Notes: generated by a model not told the origin, from the letters alone. A stretch of 64,000 nucleotides of DNA from Mycobacterium sp. KBS0706 (GCF_005938675.2 NZ_VCCH02000010.1:62001-126000); one strand, 5' to 3'. Numbered from the stretch's first letter, positions 54,460 through 63,374 are shown. Numbers and translations are program-made.

Positions 54460-55470
54460 TCACTTCTTGCGCAGCTTGTCCAGCTCGGCCTGCAGCAGCG
54501 CGATGGTGTCGTCGCCGATCTTGGGGCGGAACTCCTCGACCACCGGCGTCGTAGCGGCGCGCAGCTTCGCCACCTCTTCGGGCGGCAGCTCGGTCACCTC
54601 CATGCCGTTGGCGCGGATCTCGTCCAGCGCCTTGGCGTCGGCCTCGCGCGACACCTGGCGCTGATAGTCCCGCGCCTCGGTCGCGGCCGACTGCAGCACC
54701 GCCCGCTCCTCGTCGTTCAGCTTGTCCCAGAACGACTTGCTGACCAGGACGATCTGCGGGTTGTACTGGTGCCGGGTCAGGGTCAGGTACTTCTGCACCT
54801 CGTAGAACTTGGCGTTGATGATGTTGGCCGACGGGTTCTCCTGGCCGTCGACCGTGCCGGTGTCCAGCGCGCCATACAGCTCGGGATAGGGCATCGGCAC
54901 GGCGTTGGCGCCGAGCGCGTTGAACAGCGCGATCGGGATCGGCGACTGGATGGTGCGGATCTTCAGGCCCTTGATGTCGTCGACCTTGGCCACCGGATGG
55001 CGGTTGTTGGTCAGGTTGCGGAACCCGAGCTCCCAATAGGCCAGGCCGACCAGTCCCTTGGCGGGCAGCAGGGTCAGCAGATGGGCGCCGAACGGGCCGT
55101 CCATCACCGCATCGGCCTCCTGGGGCGTGTCGAACAGGAAGGGCAGGTCGACCGCCCCGAAGGCCGGGGCGTTGCCGGACAGGATGCCGGCGTTCATCAC
55201 CGTCATCTCGACGATGCCGCCCTGCAGCCCCGACAGGGTCTGCACGTCGCCGCCCAGCGTGCCGCCCGGGAACAGCTGCACCGTGATCTTGCCGCCGCTC
55301 TTCTCGGCGACGATCGCGGCGAACTTCTCCATGCCCATGACCTGGGGATGGCCCTTGCTGTTCGCCGCCGCGAATTTGATGTGCTGTTCGCGGATCTCGG
55401 CCCGTGCCGCGGGGGCCAGCAGCAGCGCCGCCGATAGTGCTGCGATCAGGCCGGTCAGGGTCCTGGACAT
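54460..55470 (-). CDS. dctP: TRAP transporter substrate-binding protein (DctP family)
   Basis: 336 residues with a signal peptide (cleavage near ARAEI). The mature chain starts EQHIKFAAANSKGHPQVMGM and carries the DctP features: the conserved Arg in IKGLKIRT and WELGFRNLTN. It captures an organic acid in the periplasm for the DctQM membrane unit. Downstream of the permease genes and ahead of the dehydroshikimate dehydratase; quinate, shikimate or dehydroshikimate is the likely ligand, inferred from neighbours. Confidence 0.93.
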   Translation of the reverse strand: MSRTLTGLIAALSAALLLAPAARAEIREQHIKFAAANSKGHPQVMGMEKFAAIVAEKSGGKITVQLFPGGTLGGDVQTLSGLQGGIVEMTVMNAGILSGNAPAFGAVDLPFLFDTPQEADAVMDGPFGAHLLTLLPAKGLVGLAYWELGFRNLTNNRHPVAKVDDIKGLKIRTIQSPIPIALFNALGANAVPMPYPELYGALDTGTVDGQENPSANIINAKFYEVQKYLTLTRHQYNPQIVLVSKSFWDKLNDEERAVLQSAATEARDYQRQVSREADAKALDEIRANGMEVTELPPEEVAKLRAATTPVVEEFRPKIGDDTIALLQAELDKLRKK

Positions 55471-55519
55471 GATGATCCTCCCAAGGATTGTTCGATCTTG
55501 TGGGTGTCGGCCGGCGCGG

Positions 55520-56800
55520 TCATCGGGCCAGCCATTTGGCCGGAACCATGACCAGCTCCGGGAACAGGATCAGCAGGGCCAGCACCGCCAGCTCGGCCAG
55601 GAGGAAGGGCCAGACGCCCTTCATCAGATCCTCCATGGTCAGCTTCGACACGCCGCAGACGACGTTCAGCACGGTGCCGACCGGCGGGGTGATCAGGCCG
55701 ATCGAGTTGTTGATGATGAACAGCACGCCGAAATAGACCGGGTCGATGCCCGCCTGCTTGATCACCGGCATCAAGACCGGCGTCAGGATCAGGATGGTCG
55801 GGGTCATGTCCATGGCGGTGCCGACGGCGACCACCAGCAGCATGATCACTGCCATCAGCAGCATCGGGCTGTCCATGAACGGGTCGAGCATGGCGGCCAG
55901 CTGGCCCGGCAGGTCGGCGACGGTGATCAGCCAGGCGGAGACGCCGGCGGCCGCCACCAGGAACATCACCACGGCGGTGGTCTTGGCGGCGGAGACGAAG
56001 ACCTCGAACAGCTGTCCGGGACTCAGCTCGCGGTACACCACCATGGCCACGAACAGCGAATAGACCGCGGCGACGACGCCGGCCTCGGTCGGGGTGAAGA
56101 CGCCGAATTTCAGCCCGACGACGATGATCACCGGCAGCAGCATCGCCCACAGGCTGTCGACCAGGGCGCGCAGGCGCTCAGCCCCGCTGCGGCGCGGCGG
56201 CAGGTCGATCTGCTCGCGCCGGGCCACCAGCAGCCAGGCGATGCAGAGGGCCAGCGCGATCATCAGGCCGGGCGCGATGCCGGCCAGGAACAGCTTGGTG
56301 ATCGAGACGCCGCCGATCACGCCGAACAGCACGAAGCCGATGCTGGGCGGGATGATCGGCCCGATGATCGAGGCCGAGGCGATCAGCCCGCCGGACCGGG
56401 CGGCGCCATGGCCGGATCTCAGCATCATCGGCAGCAGCAGGGCGCTGAGCGCCGCGGCGTCGGCCAGGGCCGAGCCGGACAGGCTGGAGAGCAGGCAGGC
56501 GGCCAGGATGACGACGAAGCCGAGCCCGCCGCGGATATGGCCGACCAGCGCCATGGCGAGGTCGACGATGCGGCGCGACAGGCCGCCCGTGTTCATCACC
56601 TCGCCGGCCAGCATGAAGAAGGGCACGGCCATCAGCGGGAAGCTGTCGGCGCCGTTGATCACGTTCTGGGCGACGATCTGGGAATCGAACAGGCCGAGAT
56701 GGATCATCAGCGCGACACCGCTGAGGATCAGGGCGAAGGCGATCGGCATGCCGATCGCCATAGTGCCGAGCAGCGACGACAGGAAGACCGCGACGACCAC
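55520..56800 (-). CDS. dctM: TRAP transporter large permease (DctM family)
   Basis: 426 residues with about 12 hydrophobic segments. DctM hallmarks: ALILSGVALMIHLGLFD near the start, AVPFFMLAGEVMNTGGLSRR, the substrate-facing IIGPIIPPSIGFVLFG and a late PPVGTVLNVVCG. It moves the substrate using a sodium or proton gradient. Three bases after dctQ, so co-translated. Confidence 0.94.
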   Translation of the reverse strand: MVVAVFLSSLLGTMAIGMPIAFALILSGVALMIHLGLFDSQIVAQNVINGADSFPLMAVPFFMLAGEVMNTGGLSRRIVDLAMALVGHIRGGLGFVVILAACLLSSLSGSALADAAALSALLLPMMLRSGHGAARSGGLIASASIIGPIIPPSIGFVLFGVIGGVSITKLFLAGIAPGLMIALALCIAWLLVARREQIDLPPRRSGAERLRALVDSLWAMLLPVIIVVGLKFGVFTPTEAGVVAAVYSLFVAMVVYRELSPGQLFEVFVSAAKTTAVVMFLVAAAGVSAWLITVADLPGQLAAMLDPFMDSPMLLMAVIMLLVVAVGTAMDMTPTILILTPVLMPVIKQAGIDPVYFGVLFIINNSIGLITPPVGTVLNVVCGVSKLTMEDLMKGVWPFLLAELAVLALLILFPELVMVPAKWLAR

Positions 56801-56803
56801 GGC

Positions 56804-57340
56804 TCAGCCCTTCCTCGGAGCGTCGAGGCCGGCGAGTTCCTCGGACTCGCGGACCAGGATCAGCTCCTCCGGCCCGGCGCGGCCGAGCAGCAGGCGGGCG
56901 AGGTCGGCCAGGATGATGATCGCGGCCGGCACCGCGAAGGCGATGCCGGCGCCATACAGCAGCGCCATCGGATAGCCGACGGCCGGGGAGGCGACGTCGA
57001 GGTTGATCACGGCCTGCTCGACGCTGCCCTTCAGCAGCAGCCAGATCGCCAGCAGCGCCAGGGCGCCGGACAGGGCCAGACAGGCCTTGGCCGCCGGCCG
57101 GGGCAGGCGGCGCAGCAGCGTGTCGACGCCGATATGGCCGCGCTCACGCAGCGCCACCACGGCGCCGAGGAAGATCAGCCAGACGAAGAACAGTCGCGAC
57201 AGCTCCTCCGACTCGGTCAGCCCCTGGTTGAAGGCGTAGCGCAGCACGACGTTGCCGAAGACCAGCACCACCATCCCGGCCAGCAGCAGGGCTATCAGCA
57301 CCTTCAGCAGCGCGAAATAGGCTTCGACGGCAAGGCGCAT
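56804..57340 (-). CDS. dctQ: TRAP transporter small permease (DctQ family)
   Basis: 178 residues with four helices. DctQ features: VLRYAFNQGLTESEELSRLF near residue 30 and the GHIGVD turn near residue 68. The ATG at 57340 gives the family-typical start; a longer frame upstream would run through the promoter/operator region and is rejected. It is the first gene of the operon, directly downstream of the operator at 57406-57423. Confidence 0.92.
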   Translation of the reverse strand: MRLAVEAYFALLKVLIALLLAGMVVLVFGNVVLRYAFNQGLTESEELSRLFFVWLIFLGAVVALRERGHIGVDTLLRRLPRPAAKACLALSGALALLAIWLLLKGSVEQAVINLDVASPAVGYPMALLYGAGIAFAVPAAIIILADLARLLLGRAGPEELILVRESEELAGLDAPRKG

Positions 57341-57405
57341 CGGGCTCTCCCTGTGGTGGCCGCCGGCCGCGGCTTCGCCGGTTCTGATTTTGTCTTTCTC
57401 ACAAA

Positions 57406-57423
57406 TGTACGAACTGGTACGTA
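57406..57423. promoter_or_regulatory. Operator TGTACGAACTGGTACGTA in the TRAP promoter
   Basis: The sequence TGTACGAACTGGTACGTA is partly palindromic (GTAC, six bases, GTAC). On the minus strand it lies between TTGACT and TACATT, a plausible -35/-10 pair, so binding would block transcription. Nearly the same site occurs at 59136-59153 ahead of the shikimate dehydrogenase gene: the two 20-base windows from AAATGTAC onward differ at two positions. The divergent TetR regulator is the obvious binder. Confidence 0.75.
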
Positions 57424-57555
57424 TAGTCAAGTCTCCGGTGCCGCCCGGCAATGATCGGTCCGAAAACCGCTTGTTCGCCGCTGCGAAGTTCCGGAGAAGT
57501 AGAAGCATGTCCGCCGATCGGGCGGCGGCGTCGGTGCGGGGAGCGGGCCAGGGCG

Positions 57556-58293
57556 ATGGCGGGCAGGACCAAGTCGGGTGCCGAGGAGCGGAAGACCGCC
57601 CGCAAGAACGATCCCGAGCGCACCAAGGAGAACATTCTCGAGGTCGCGACCGAGGAGTTCGCGACCCATGGGCTGAGCGGCGCGCGGGTCGACGCGATCG
57701 CGGAGCGGACCCGCACCTCCAAGCGCATGATCTACTATTATTTCGGCGGCAAGGAGGGGCTGTACCACGCGGTGCTGGAGAAGGCCTATGCCGATATCCG
57801 CACCGCCGAGGCGGCGCTGCATCTGGAGGACTTGGCCCCGGAGGAGGCGATGCGGCGGCTGGCGGAGTTCACCTTCGACTATGACGAGGCGCATCCCGAC
57901 TTCATCCGCCTGGTCAGCATCGAGAACATCCACCGGGCCGAGCATCTGGCGCACACCGCCTCGATCCGCAGCACCAATCTCGGCATCGTCCAGACCATCG
58001 CCGCGATCCTGGAGCGTGGGCAGGCAGCGGGCGTGTTCCGGGCCGGGATCGACCCGATCGACCTGCACATGCTGATCAGCGCCTTCTGCTTCTTCCGCGT
58101 CTCCAACCGCCACACCTTCGGCACCATCTTCCGCCGCGACCTGTCGGAGCCGGGCTTGCGCGAGACGCACCGGCGGATGATCGGCGACGCGGTGATCCGC
58201 CTGCTGCGGGGCGAGGCGGAGGCTCCCGCAAAAGCCGCTACCCCGGCCCGAGCGAGGCGAAGTGCCGGGTCATCCGGTCGGAATCCGGGGTGA
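57556..58293 (+). CDS. TetR-family regulator of the quinate/shikimate genes
   Basis: 245 residues from the ATG at 57556; upstream in-frame starts would add a low-complexity leader (RSSGEVEACPPIGRRRRCGE). The TetR helix-turn-helix is at about residues 20-65 (ILEVATEEFATHGLSGARVD, then RTSKRMIYYYFGGKEGLY). The C-terminal domain would bind the inducer. Located between the dctQMP operon and the dehydrogenase gene, whose promoters share an operator. Its 3' end overlaps the convergent dehydrogenase gene by 56 bases. Confidence 0.9.
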   Translation: MAGRTKSGAEERKTARKNDPERTKENILEVATEEFATHGLSGARVDAIAERTRTSKRMIYYYFGGKEGLYHAVLEKAYADIRTAEAALHLEDLAPEEAMRRLAEFTFDYDEAHPDFIRLVSIENIHRAEHLAHTASIRSTNLGIVQTIAAILERGQAAGVFRAGIDPIDLHMLISAFCFFRVSNRHTFGTIFRRDLSEPGLRETHRRMIGDAVIRLLRGEAEAPAKAATPARARRSAGSSGRNPG

Positions 58294-59101
58294 GGCCGGT
58301 GAACAGCCGGAACGCCTCGACCGCCTGGAACACCGCCATGCCGCCGCCGTCGAGGGTGCGGCAGCCGCGGGCGCGGGCGATGTGCAGCAGCTCGGTCTCC
58401 AGCGGGAAGTAGACGATCTCGGCCACCCAGTGCCGTGGCGCCAGCAGCTCGGCCGGCAGCGGCAGGCCGGGATGCTTCGCCATCCCGGTCGGGGTGGCGT
58501 GGATCAGCCCGTCCGCCGCTGCCATGGCGGCGGCGAGGTCGGTGCCGGCCACCGCGCGCCCCGCCCCGAACCGGGCGGACAGGGCGGCGGCCGCCGTCTC
58601 GGCCCGGTCTTGGTCGACATCGAAGATCGCGAGCGCGCCGATTCCCAGGGTGAGGGCGGCATGCGCCACCGCCGCCCCGGCGCCGCCGGCGCCGAGCTGG
58701 ACCGCGCGGTGCTTGCGCACATCCGGCAGGCTGCGCCGGAAACTCTCGGCGAAGCCCCACCAGTCGGTGTTGTGGCCGGTCCGCCGGCCGCCCTCGAACA
58801 CCACGGTGTTGACGGCGCCCAACGCCCGCGCGTCGTCGGACAGCGCGTGCAGCAGCGGGATCACCGCCTGCTTGCAGGGATGGGTGATGTTGAGCCCGGC
58901 GAAGCCGCGCCGCTCCGCCGCCTCCACCAGTTCGGGCAGCGCCTCGACGCCCCGGCCGAGCGCTTCGAGGTCGATCAGCTCGTAATCGTAGCGCAGCCCC
59001 TGTTCCACCCCCTCGCGCATATGCATCGCCGGCGTCCGCGACGCCTGGATGCCGGCGCCGATCAGGCCGACGCGGAGAGCTGTAGGGCGAATAGGGATCA
59101 T
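58238..59101 (-). CDS. Shikimate/quinate 5-dehydrogenase (NAD-type AroE family)
   Basis: 287 residues. Shikimate dehydrogenase residues: Lys77 in NITHPCKQ and Asp113 in NTDWWGF, both needed for substrate. The Rossmann motif is GAGGAG (137-142). After beta-2 the sequence FDVDQDRAE has Asp161, as in NAD-using quinate/shikimate dehydrogenases, instead of the NRTxxR that selects NADP in biosynthetic AroE. This argues for a catabolic enzyme oxidising quinate or shikimate toward dehydroshikimate. Its promoter carries the shared operator. Confidence 0.88.
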   Translation of the reverse strand: MIPIRPTALRVGLIGAGIQASRTPAMHMREGVEQGLRYDYELIDLEALGRGVEALPELVEAAERRGFAGLNITHPCKQAVIPLLHALSDDARALGAVNTVVFEGGRRTGHNTDWWGFAESFRRSLPDVRKHRAVQLGAGGAGAAVAHAALTLGIGALAIFDVDQDRAETAAAALSARFGAGRAVAGTDLAAAMAAADGLIHATPTGMAKHPGLPLPAELLAPRHWVAEIVYFPLETELLHIARARGCRTLDGGGMAVFQAVEAFRLFTGLTPDSDRMTRHFASLGPG

Positions 59102-59135
59102 GGACGGCCCGCGCCGGTGTGGTTTTCGGCAAAAA

Positions 59136-59153
59136 TGTACTAACCGGTACGTT
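59136..59153. promoter_or_regulatory. Operator TGTACTAACCGGTACGTT ahead of the dehydrogenase gene
   Basis: TGTACTAACCGGTACGTT has the same GTAC-N6-GTAC layout as the TRAP operator. On the minus strand it sits between TTGACA and TACATT (16-base spacer), a strong promoter for the dehydrogenase gene. Start codon at 59101 lies about 30 bases downstream of the -10 element. Repression by the adjacent TetR protein is inferred. Confidence 0.75.
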
Positions 59154-59313
59154 CATGTCAATCGAAGCGAGCGAGCCAGCTTGGGAGCTGCGCGCCTGTC
59201 GAACGCCATGAGGGATCGGGGGTGCGGTATGCTGTCCCATCTTGAATTGTCGCGGCTGAACGGCCAGTTGGACGACGGCGCCGACGACTGTCGGGGCTGA
59301 TGACGAGGGGGCA

Positions 59314-59490
59314 ATGCCATCCGCTGACCTGACGCGCCGGTCGACGATCCCGATCGCCGACGACGAGCCGGCCAGTGCTGCGCCGCGAGAGCGGCCGCCG
59401 AAGCCCGGGGGTTTCTCCCGGCAGCTGACGCTCGAACTCGTCCGGCACGCCTCGGCACGGCCGGAGACCGAGCGGCCGCTGTTGGAGTGA
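59314..59490 (+). CDS. Possible 58-residue protein
   Basis: Open frame beginning [20 protein letters not shown] with GAGGGGG a few bases ahead; ends ETERPLLE. Rich in Pro, Arg and Ala, with no hydrophobic segment and no recognised family. The region is GC-rich, so a chance frame is quite possible. Listed because of the good ribosome site and its position in an otherwise empty spacer. Confidence 0.3.
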   Translation: MPSADLTRRSTIPIADDEPASAAPRERPPKPGGFSRQLTLELVRHASARPETERPLLE

Positions 59491-59548
59491 AGGCCGAAGC
59501 CCCGGCTCCGCCCGACCGCCCATCCCCCACCACTCCGAGGGACCTCCC

Positions 59549-60304
59549 GTGGACTTCTCCTGGATCTCCGATCCGACCGCCCTGATCGCCCTGGCCACCC
59601 TCGTCGTCATGGAGGTCGTGCTCGGCATCGACAACCTGATCTTCATCTCGATCCTGACCAACAAGCTGCCTGAGAGCCAGCGCAGCAAGGCGCGCCGGAT
59701 CGGCATCGGGCTGGCGCTGTTCCTGCGGCTGGCGCTGCTGGGCACGGTCTCGATCATCGTCAAGCTCACCGCGCCGGTGTTCGAGGTCCTCGGCCATCCC
59801 TTCTCCTGGCGCGACCTGATCCTGATCGGCGGCGGCCTGTTCCTGGTGTGGAAGGCGACGAAGGAGATCCACCACAGCGTCGACCCGGCCCCGGCCGACG
59901 ACGTCTTCGGCACCGCCAAGGCGACGCTGGGCTTCGGCGCGGCGATCGGGCAGATCCTGCTGCTCGACCTGGTGTTCTCGCTCGACAGCATCATCACCGC
60001 GGTCGGCATGACCGAGCATGTGGCGATCATGGTGATCGCGGTGATCGTCGCCGTGGCGGTGATGCTGGCCGCCGCCGATCCGCTGTCCCGCTTCATCCAC
60101 GCCAACCCGACCGTGGTGATGCTGGCGCTGGGCTTCCTGATGATGATCGGCATGACGCTGATCGCCGAAGGCTTCGGGGCGCATGTGCCGAAGGGCTACA
60201 TCTACGCCGCGATGGCGTTCTCGGCCCTGGTCGAGGGGCTGAACATGCTGTCCCGCCGGGCCGCGCGCCGCAAGGCGCCGGCGTCGGTCGAGACCAAGCA
60301 CTGA
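59549..60304 (+). CDS. TerC-family membrane protein
   Basis: 251 residues from a GTG with GAGGG seven bases ahead. About seven membrane helices; TerC hallmarks [15 protein letters not shown] (acidic residues in helix 1) and [18 protein letters not shown] (mid-protein) are conserved. TerC proteins export manganese or other metals, often to supply secreted metalloenzymes. No CBS domains follow, so this is the short form. Convergent with a sensor kinase gene, with a hairpin between them. Confidence 0.92.
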   Translation: MDFSWISDPTALIALATLVVMEVVLGIDNLIFISILTNKLPESQRSKARRIGIGLALFLRLALLGTVSIIVKLTAPVFEVLGHPFSWRDLILIGGGLFLVWKATKEIHHSVDPAPADDVFGTAKATLGFGAAIGQILLLDLVFSLDSIITAVGMTEHVAIMVIAVIVAVAVMLAAADPLSRFIHANPTVVMLALGFLMMIGMTLIAEGFGAHVPKGYIYAAMAFSALVEGLNMLSRRAARRKAPASVETKH

Positions 60305-60313
60305 GCGAGGCCT

Positions 60314-60336
60314 GGGGTAGGGAGTCTCCCTACCCC
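60314..60336. terminator. Hairpin between convergent terC and sensor kinase genes
   Basis: GGGGTAGGG (60314-60322), loop, and CCCTACCCC (60328-60336) form a perfect nine-pair stem. The kinase stop codon (TAG on the minus strand, 60332-60330) lies inside the right arm. It has no strong U run, so termination efficiency is uncertain, but position between convergent genes fits a bidirectional terminator. Confidence 0.65.
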
Positions 60337-61769
60337 ACACGCGGCAGGCTGATGGTGGCGCGCAGGCCCCTGGCCTGGTTGGCCAGGGCGATGTCGCCGC
60401 CATGGTGGCGCACGATGGTGCGGGCGATCGACAGGCCGAGGCCGACGCCGCCGGTCTCCGGGTTGCGCGAGTTCTCGATCCGGAAGAACGGGGCGAAGAC
60501 CTGCTCGGCGGCGCCGTCCGGGATGCCCGGCCCGTCATCCTCGATCACGATCTCGACGCCGTCGCCGCTCCGCGCCACATGGACCCGGGCGCGCTCGCCG
60601 TAGCGGACCGCGTTCTCGACCAGGTTGCGGATGGCGCGGCGCAGCGCATCGGGCCGGCAGCGATAGCTGATCTTCGGCCCCTCCTGGAAGGTGACGTCCC
60701 GGCCCAGCTCGGCCAGGTCGTCGCACAGGCTCTCGACCAGCGCCGGCAGGTCGACGGTGCGGGTGCCCTCGGCCGTCGCCTCCTCGCGGGCGAAGGCGAG
60801 CGTGGCCTCGGTCATCTTCTGGACCTCGGCGATGGTCGCCAGCATCTTCTCCCGCTCCTCTGCATCGGCGACGAACTCGGCGCGCAGGCGCAGGGTGGTC
60901 AGCGGCGTTCGCAAATCGTGGCCGATCGCCGCCAGCATCCGGGTGCGGTCCTCGACGAAGCGCTGCAGCCGCTCCTGCATCCGGTTGAAGGCCTCGGCGG
61001 TGTTGCGGATGTCGTCCGGCCCGGCCTCCGGCAGCGGCGCCACGGATTCGCCCCGGCCCAGCGCCTCGGCGGCGACGGCCAGGCGCCGCATCGGCCGGGC
61101 GATGCCGCGGGCGACGATGATGCCGAACACCGACAGCATGACCGCCGTGACCGCGACCGACACCACCGCCTGGTTGGTCCAGAACGAGTTGCCGGTCGGT
61201 TTGGCATAGGCGCTGTTCAGCCAGCCGCCGCCGTCCAGCTGGGCCGACAGGCCCATGCCGTAGGCCTCATCGAGATACAGGAACTTGGCCGGGCGCGACA
61301 GTGGCCAGGCATGGGCCGGCACGTCCGTCCAGGGCGTGGTGACGGCCGCCGTGGCCGTGCCGATCCCGAGGATCTGGGCCGATTCCTGCCGGGCCCCGGG
61401 CTTGTCCTTGTCCTGCTTCGGAGCTTTCGGCCCCCAGGGCGTCAGGCTCGGCAGCGGCTTCGCCAGCTGGGTCCAGGCCTCGCGCCGCCAGGCCATGGCG
61501 TCCTCCGGGCCGTCGGGCGACACCCAGAAGCGGCTGTAGGAAGTGCCGCTGGCGCTCAGGATGTCGTCCTGCAGCGCCGGCGGCGTCGCTTCCAGGAGCC
61601 GGGCCAGCGACGCGGTGCGGCTGAAGAACTCGCTCTTGGCGGCGGCCTTCAGCGCCTGGCCGCGCTCGTCCCAGGAGATCAGGAAGCCGATGCCCTGCGA
61701 CAAGGCGAGGGCCAGCAGCATCAGCCCGATGAACTGGGCCGCCAGGCTGCGCGTCCACCACCGCCTCAT
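60330..61769 (-). CDS. EnvZ-like sensor histidine kinase
   Basis: 479 residues. N-terminal helix (12-32), periplasmic domain (about 33-198) and second helix (~200-220), then HAMP (220-272), phosphoacceptor His284 in IGHDLRTPL, and ATPase with NLVENAVRYG, DDGPGIP and GVGLGLSIA. This is the EnvZ/OmpR-type class. Its start overlaps the regulator stop (ATGA), so the pair is coupled. Signal unknown. A proline/lysine-rich segment (WGPKAPKQDKDKPGARQE) lies in the periplasmic domain. Confidence 0.92.
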   Translation of the reverse strand: MRRWWTRSLAAQFIGLMLLALALSQGIGFLISWDERGQALKAAAKSEFFSRTASLARLLEATPPALQDDILSASGTSYSRFWVSPDGPEDAMAWRREAWTQLAKPLPSLTPWGPKAPKQDKDKPGARQESAQILGIGTATAAVTTPWTDVPAHAWPLSRPAKFLYLDEAYGMGLSAQLDGGGWLNSAYAKPTGNSFWTNQAVVSVAVTAVMLSVFGIIVARGIARPMRRLAVAAEALGRGESVAPLPEAGPDDIRNTAEAFNRMQERLQRFVEDRTRMLAAIGHDLRTPLTTLRLRAEFVADAEEREKMLATIAEVQKMTEATLAFAREEATAEGTRTVDLPALVESLCDDLAELGRDVTFQEGPKISYRCRPDALRRAIRNLVENAVRYGERARVHVARSGDGVEIVIEDDGPGIPDGAAEQVFAPFFRIENSRNPETGGVGLGLSIARTIVRHHGGDIALANQARGLRATISLPRVG

Positions 61770-62485
61770 GCCGGCTCGACCTCCGCCACGAAGCTGTAGC
61801 CGCCGCCCCAATGGGTCTTGATCAGCGCCGGCACCTTGGGGTCGGCCTCGATCTTCTTGCGCAGGCGGCTGACCTGGTTGTCGATGCTGCGGTCGAAACT
61901 GTCGGCGGCGCGGCCGACGGTCAGGTCCAGCAACTGGTCGCGGCTGAGCACGAGCCCGGCATGGTCGAGGAAGGCGTTCAAGAGCCGGAACTCCGCGGTG
62001 CTCAGCGGCACCGCCACGCCGTCCTCCCCGACCAGCTCGCGCCGGCCGACATCCAAGAGCCAGCGGTCGAAGCGCAGCGCCTTGGCCTTCAGCCGGCCGC
62101 GCTGCGGCGGCAGGCTGTTGACCCGGCGCAGCACCGCCTTGATGCGGGCCAAGAGCTCGCGCGGGTTGAACGGCTTGGTGACGTAGTCGTCGGCGCCGAT
62201 CTCCAGCCCGATGATGCGGTCGGTGTCCTCCGCCATCGCGGTCAGCAGGATCACCGGCACGTCGCCGGTGCCGCGCAGATAGCGGCACAGCGACAGCCCG
62301 TCCTCGCCCGGCATCATGACGTCGAGCACGATCAGGTCGGGCGCGCTGCGGTCGAGCATGCGGCGCAGCGCCGCCGCGCTTTCGGCGACGCTGACCCTGT
62401 AGCCGTGCTGGGACAGGTATTTGCCGACGAGGTCGCGGATGTCGCGGTGGTCGTCGACGACGGCGATGTGCGGTATGGATTCCAT
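61766..62485 (-). CDS. OmpR-family response regulator
   Basis: 239 residues from the ATG at 62485, which has GGAG ahead; a GTG upstream would place that site within the gene. Receiver: Asp11-Asp12, phosphoacceptor Asp55 (LIVLDVMMPGEDG) and Lys104 (YVTKPF). C-terminal winged helix (about 135-235) with SIDNQVSRLRKKI recognition region. It is transcribed with the sensor kinase. GCGACA repeats in its own promoter region and ahead of the cytochrome operon are candidate sites. Confidence 0.93.
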   Translation of the reverse strand: MESIPHIAVVDDHRDIRDLVGKYLSQHGYRVSVAESAAALRRMLDRSAPDLIVLDVMMPGEDGLSLCRYLRGTGDVPVILLTAMAEDTDRIIGLEIGADDYVTKPFNPRELLARIKAVLRRVNSLPPQRGRLKAKALRFDRWLLDVGRRELVGEDGVAVPLSTAEFRLLNAFLDHAGLVLSRDQLLDLTVGRAADSFDRSIDNQVSRLRKKIEADPKVPALIKTHWGGGYSFVAEVEPA

Positions 62486-62569
62486 GCTGCGCTCCACGGT
62501 CGAACATACCGAAAACGGCGCCGGACCCCGCGCAGGAAATTGTATCAGATTGTCTCGAATCGCGGGTTT

Positions 62570-62618
62570 GCGACACTCGGTGACTCAAAACCCGGTCCGA
62601 CGACAGATCCCTGCGACA
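62570..62618. promoter_or_regulatory. GCGACA-type repeats in the divergent regulator/cyclase spacer
   Basis: In the 62486-62654 spacer, GCGACA occurs at 62570-62575 and 62613-62618, and ACGACA at 62600-62605. The same word occurs three times ahead of the small membrane protein gene at 63469. OmpR-type regulators bind tandem direct repeats, so these are candidate sites, though spacing here is irregular. Confidence 0.4.
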
Positions 62619-62654
62619 GTTGCCGCCCATAGTGCCCCGGTCGACGCAACAGCG

Positions 62655-63329
62655 ATGGTCAGGGCGATGTGGGCAATCGGACAGAACCAGAGCAGTCCCG
62701 GGCGCATGCCGGCGCTGCGCAGGGCCAATCTCGGGCCGGGCCGCGCCGAGCAGCCGCGTTCCGCCTGCGCCGCGGTGCTGTTCGCCGACATCGTCGGCTT
62801 CACCCGGCTGTGCGGGACGCTGGAGCCGGCGGGCACCTTCGCCCTCTTGTCCGGCTTCCACCAGCGCATGGCGGCGGCGGCGGCGGAGCACGGCGCCACC
62901 ATCGGCGATCCGATCGGCGACGGCATCATGGCGGTGTGGTGCGGGCCCGCCCCTGCCGCAGCCCGCGCGGCCCTGCGCTGCGGCTTCGCCATGCTGGAGG
63001 CGATCGAGGACTGGAACCGGGCGCGCCGTGACGGCCTGCCGCTGCGCATCGGCGTCGGCCTGCATGCCGGCGCGGTGATGATCGGCCGGGTCGGTGCCGC
63101 CGGCCACGGCAAGCTCGGCGCCTTCGGCGACACGGTGAACGTCGCCCACCGGCTGGAGCGGATGACCCGGACCCACCGCAGCGACATCATCGTCTCGGAC
63201 GAGCTGTTCCGGGCGGTGGCCGACCATGCCCCGTCGGAGCGGCGACTGGCCTGGTTTCCCGTTGCCGGGCGCGCCGACATCCCCGGCCGGGCCGAAGGGG
63301 TGGCGGTCCGTATGGCGGCGCTCGGCTGA
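62655..63329 (+). CDS. Stand-alone class III nucleotide cyclase domain protein
   Basis: 224 residues from ATG 62655 (ATG 62667 is an alternative). Essentially one cyclase homology domain: metal ligands Asp45 (FADIVGFT) and Asp89 (PIGDGIMAVW), and the transition-state motif GDTVNVAHRLE. The Lys that selects adenine one residue before TIGDG in adenylate cyclases is Asp85 here, and the partner position in GKLGAFGD is Gly, so ATP specificity is not assured. No membrane or sensor domain. It is divergent from the response regulator gene, sharing a promoter region. Confidence 0.85.
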   Translation: MVRAMWAIGQNQSSPGRMPALRRANLGPGRAEQPRSACAAVLFADIVGFTRLCGTLEPAGTFALLSGFHQRMAAAAAEHGATIGDPIGDGIMAVWCGPAPAAARAALRCGFAMLEAIEDWNRARRDGLPLRIGVGLHAGAVMIGRVGAAGHGKLGAFGDTVNVAHRLERMTRTHRSDIIVSDELFRAVADHAPSERRLAWFPVAGRADIPGRAEGVAVRMAALG

Positions 63330-63374
63330 GCCGCCGGGGAATATCGTATCGAACTGTACGATCCAGCCTGTGAC

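Larger units (their letters stand above)
59102..59548. other. Spacer between dehydrogenase and terC, with operator and a possible small gene
   Basis: Contains the operator at 59136-59153 (dehydrogenase promoter, minus strand). A 58-codon open frame at 59314-59490 is described separately. No Mn-responsive yybP-ykoY-like riboswitch was recognised ahead of terC. Nothing else could be assigned. Confidence 0.5.
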
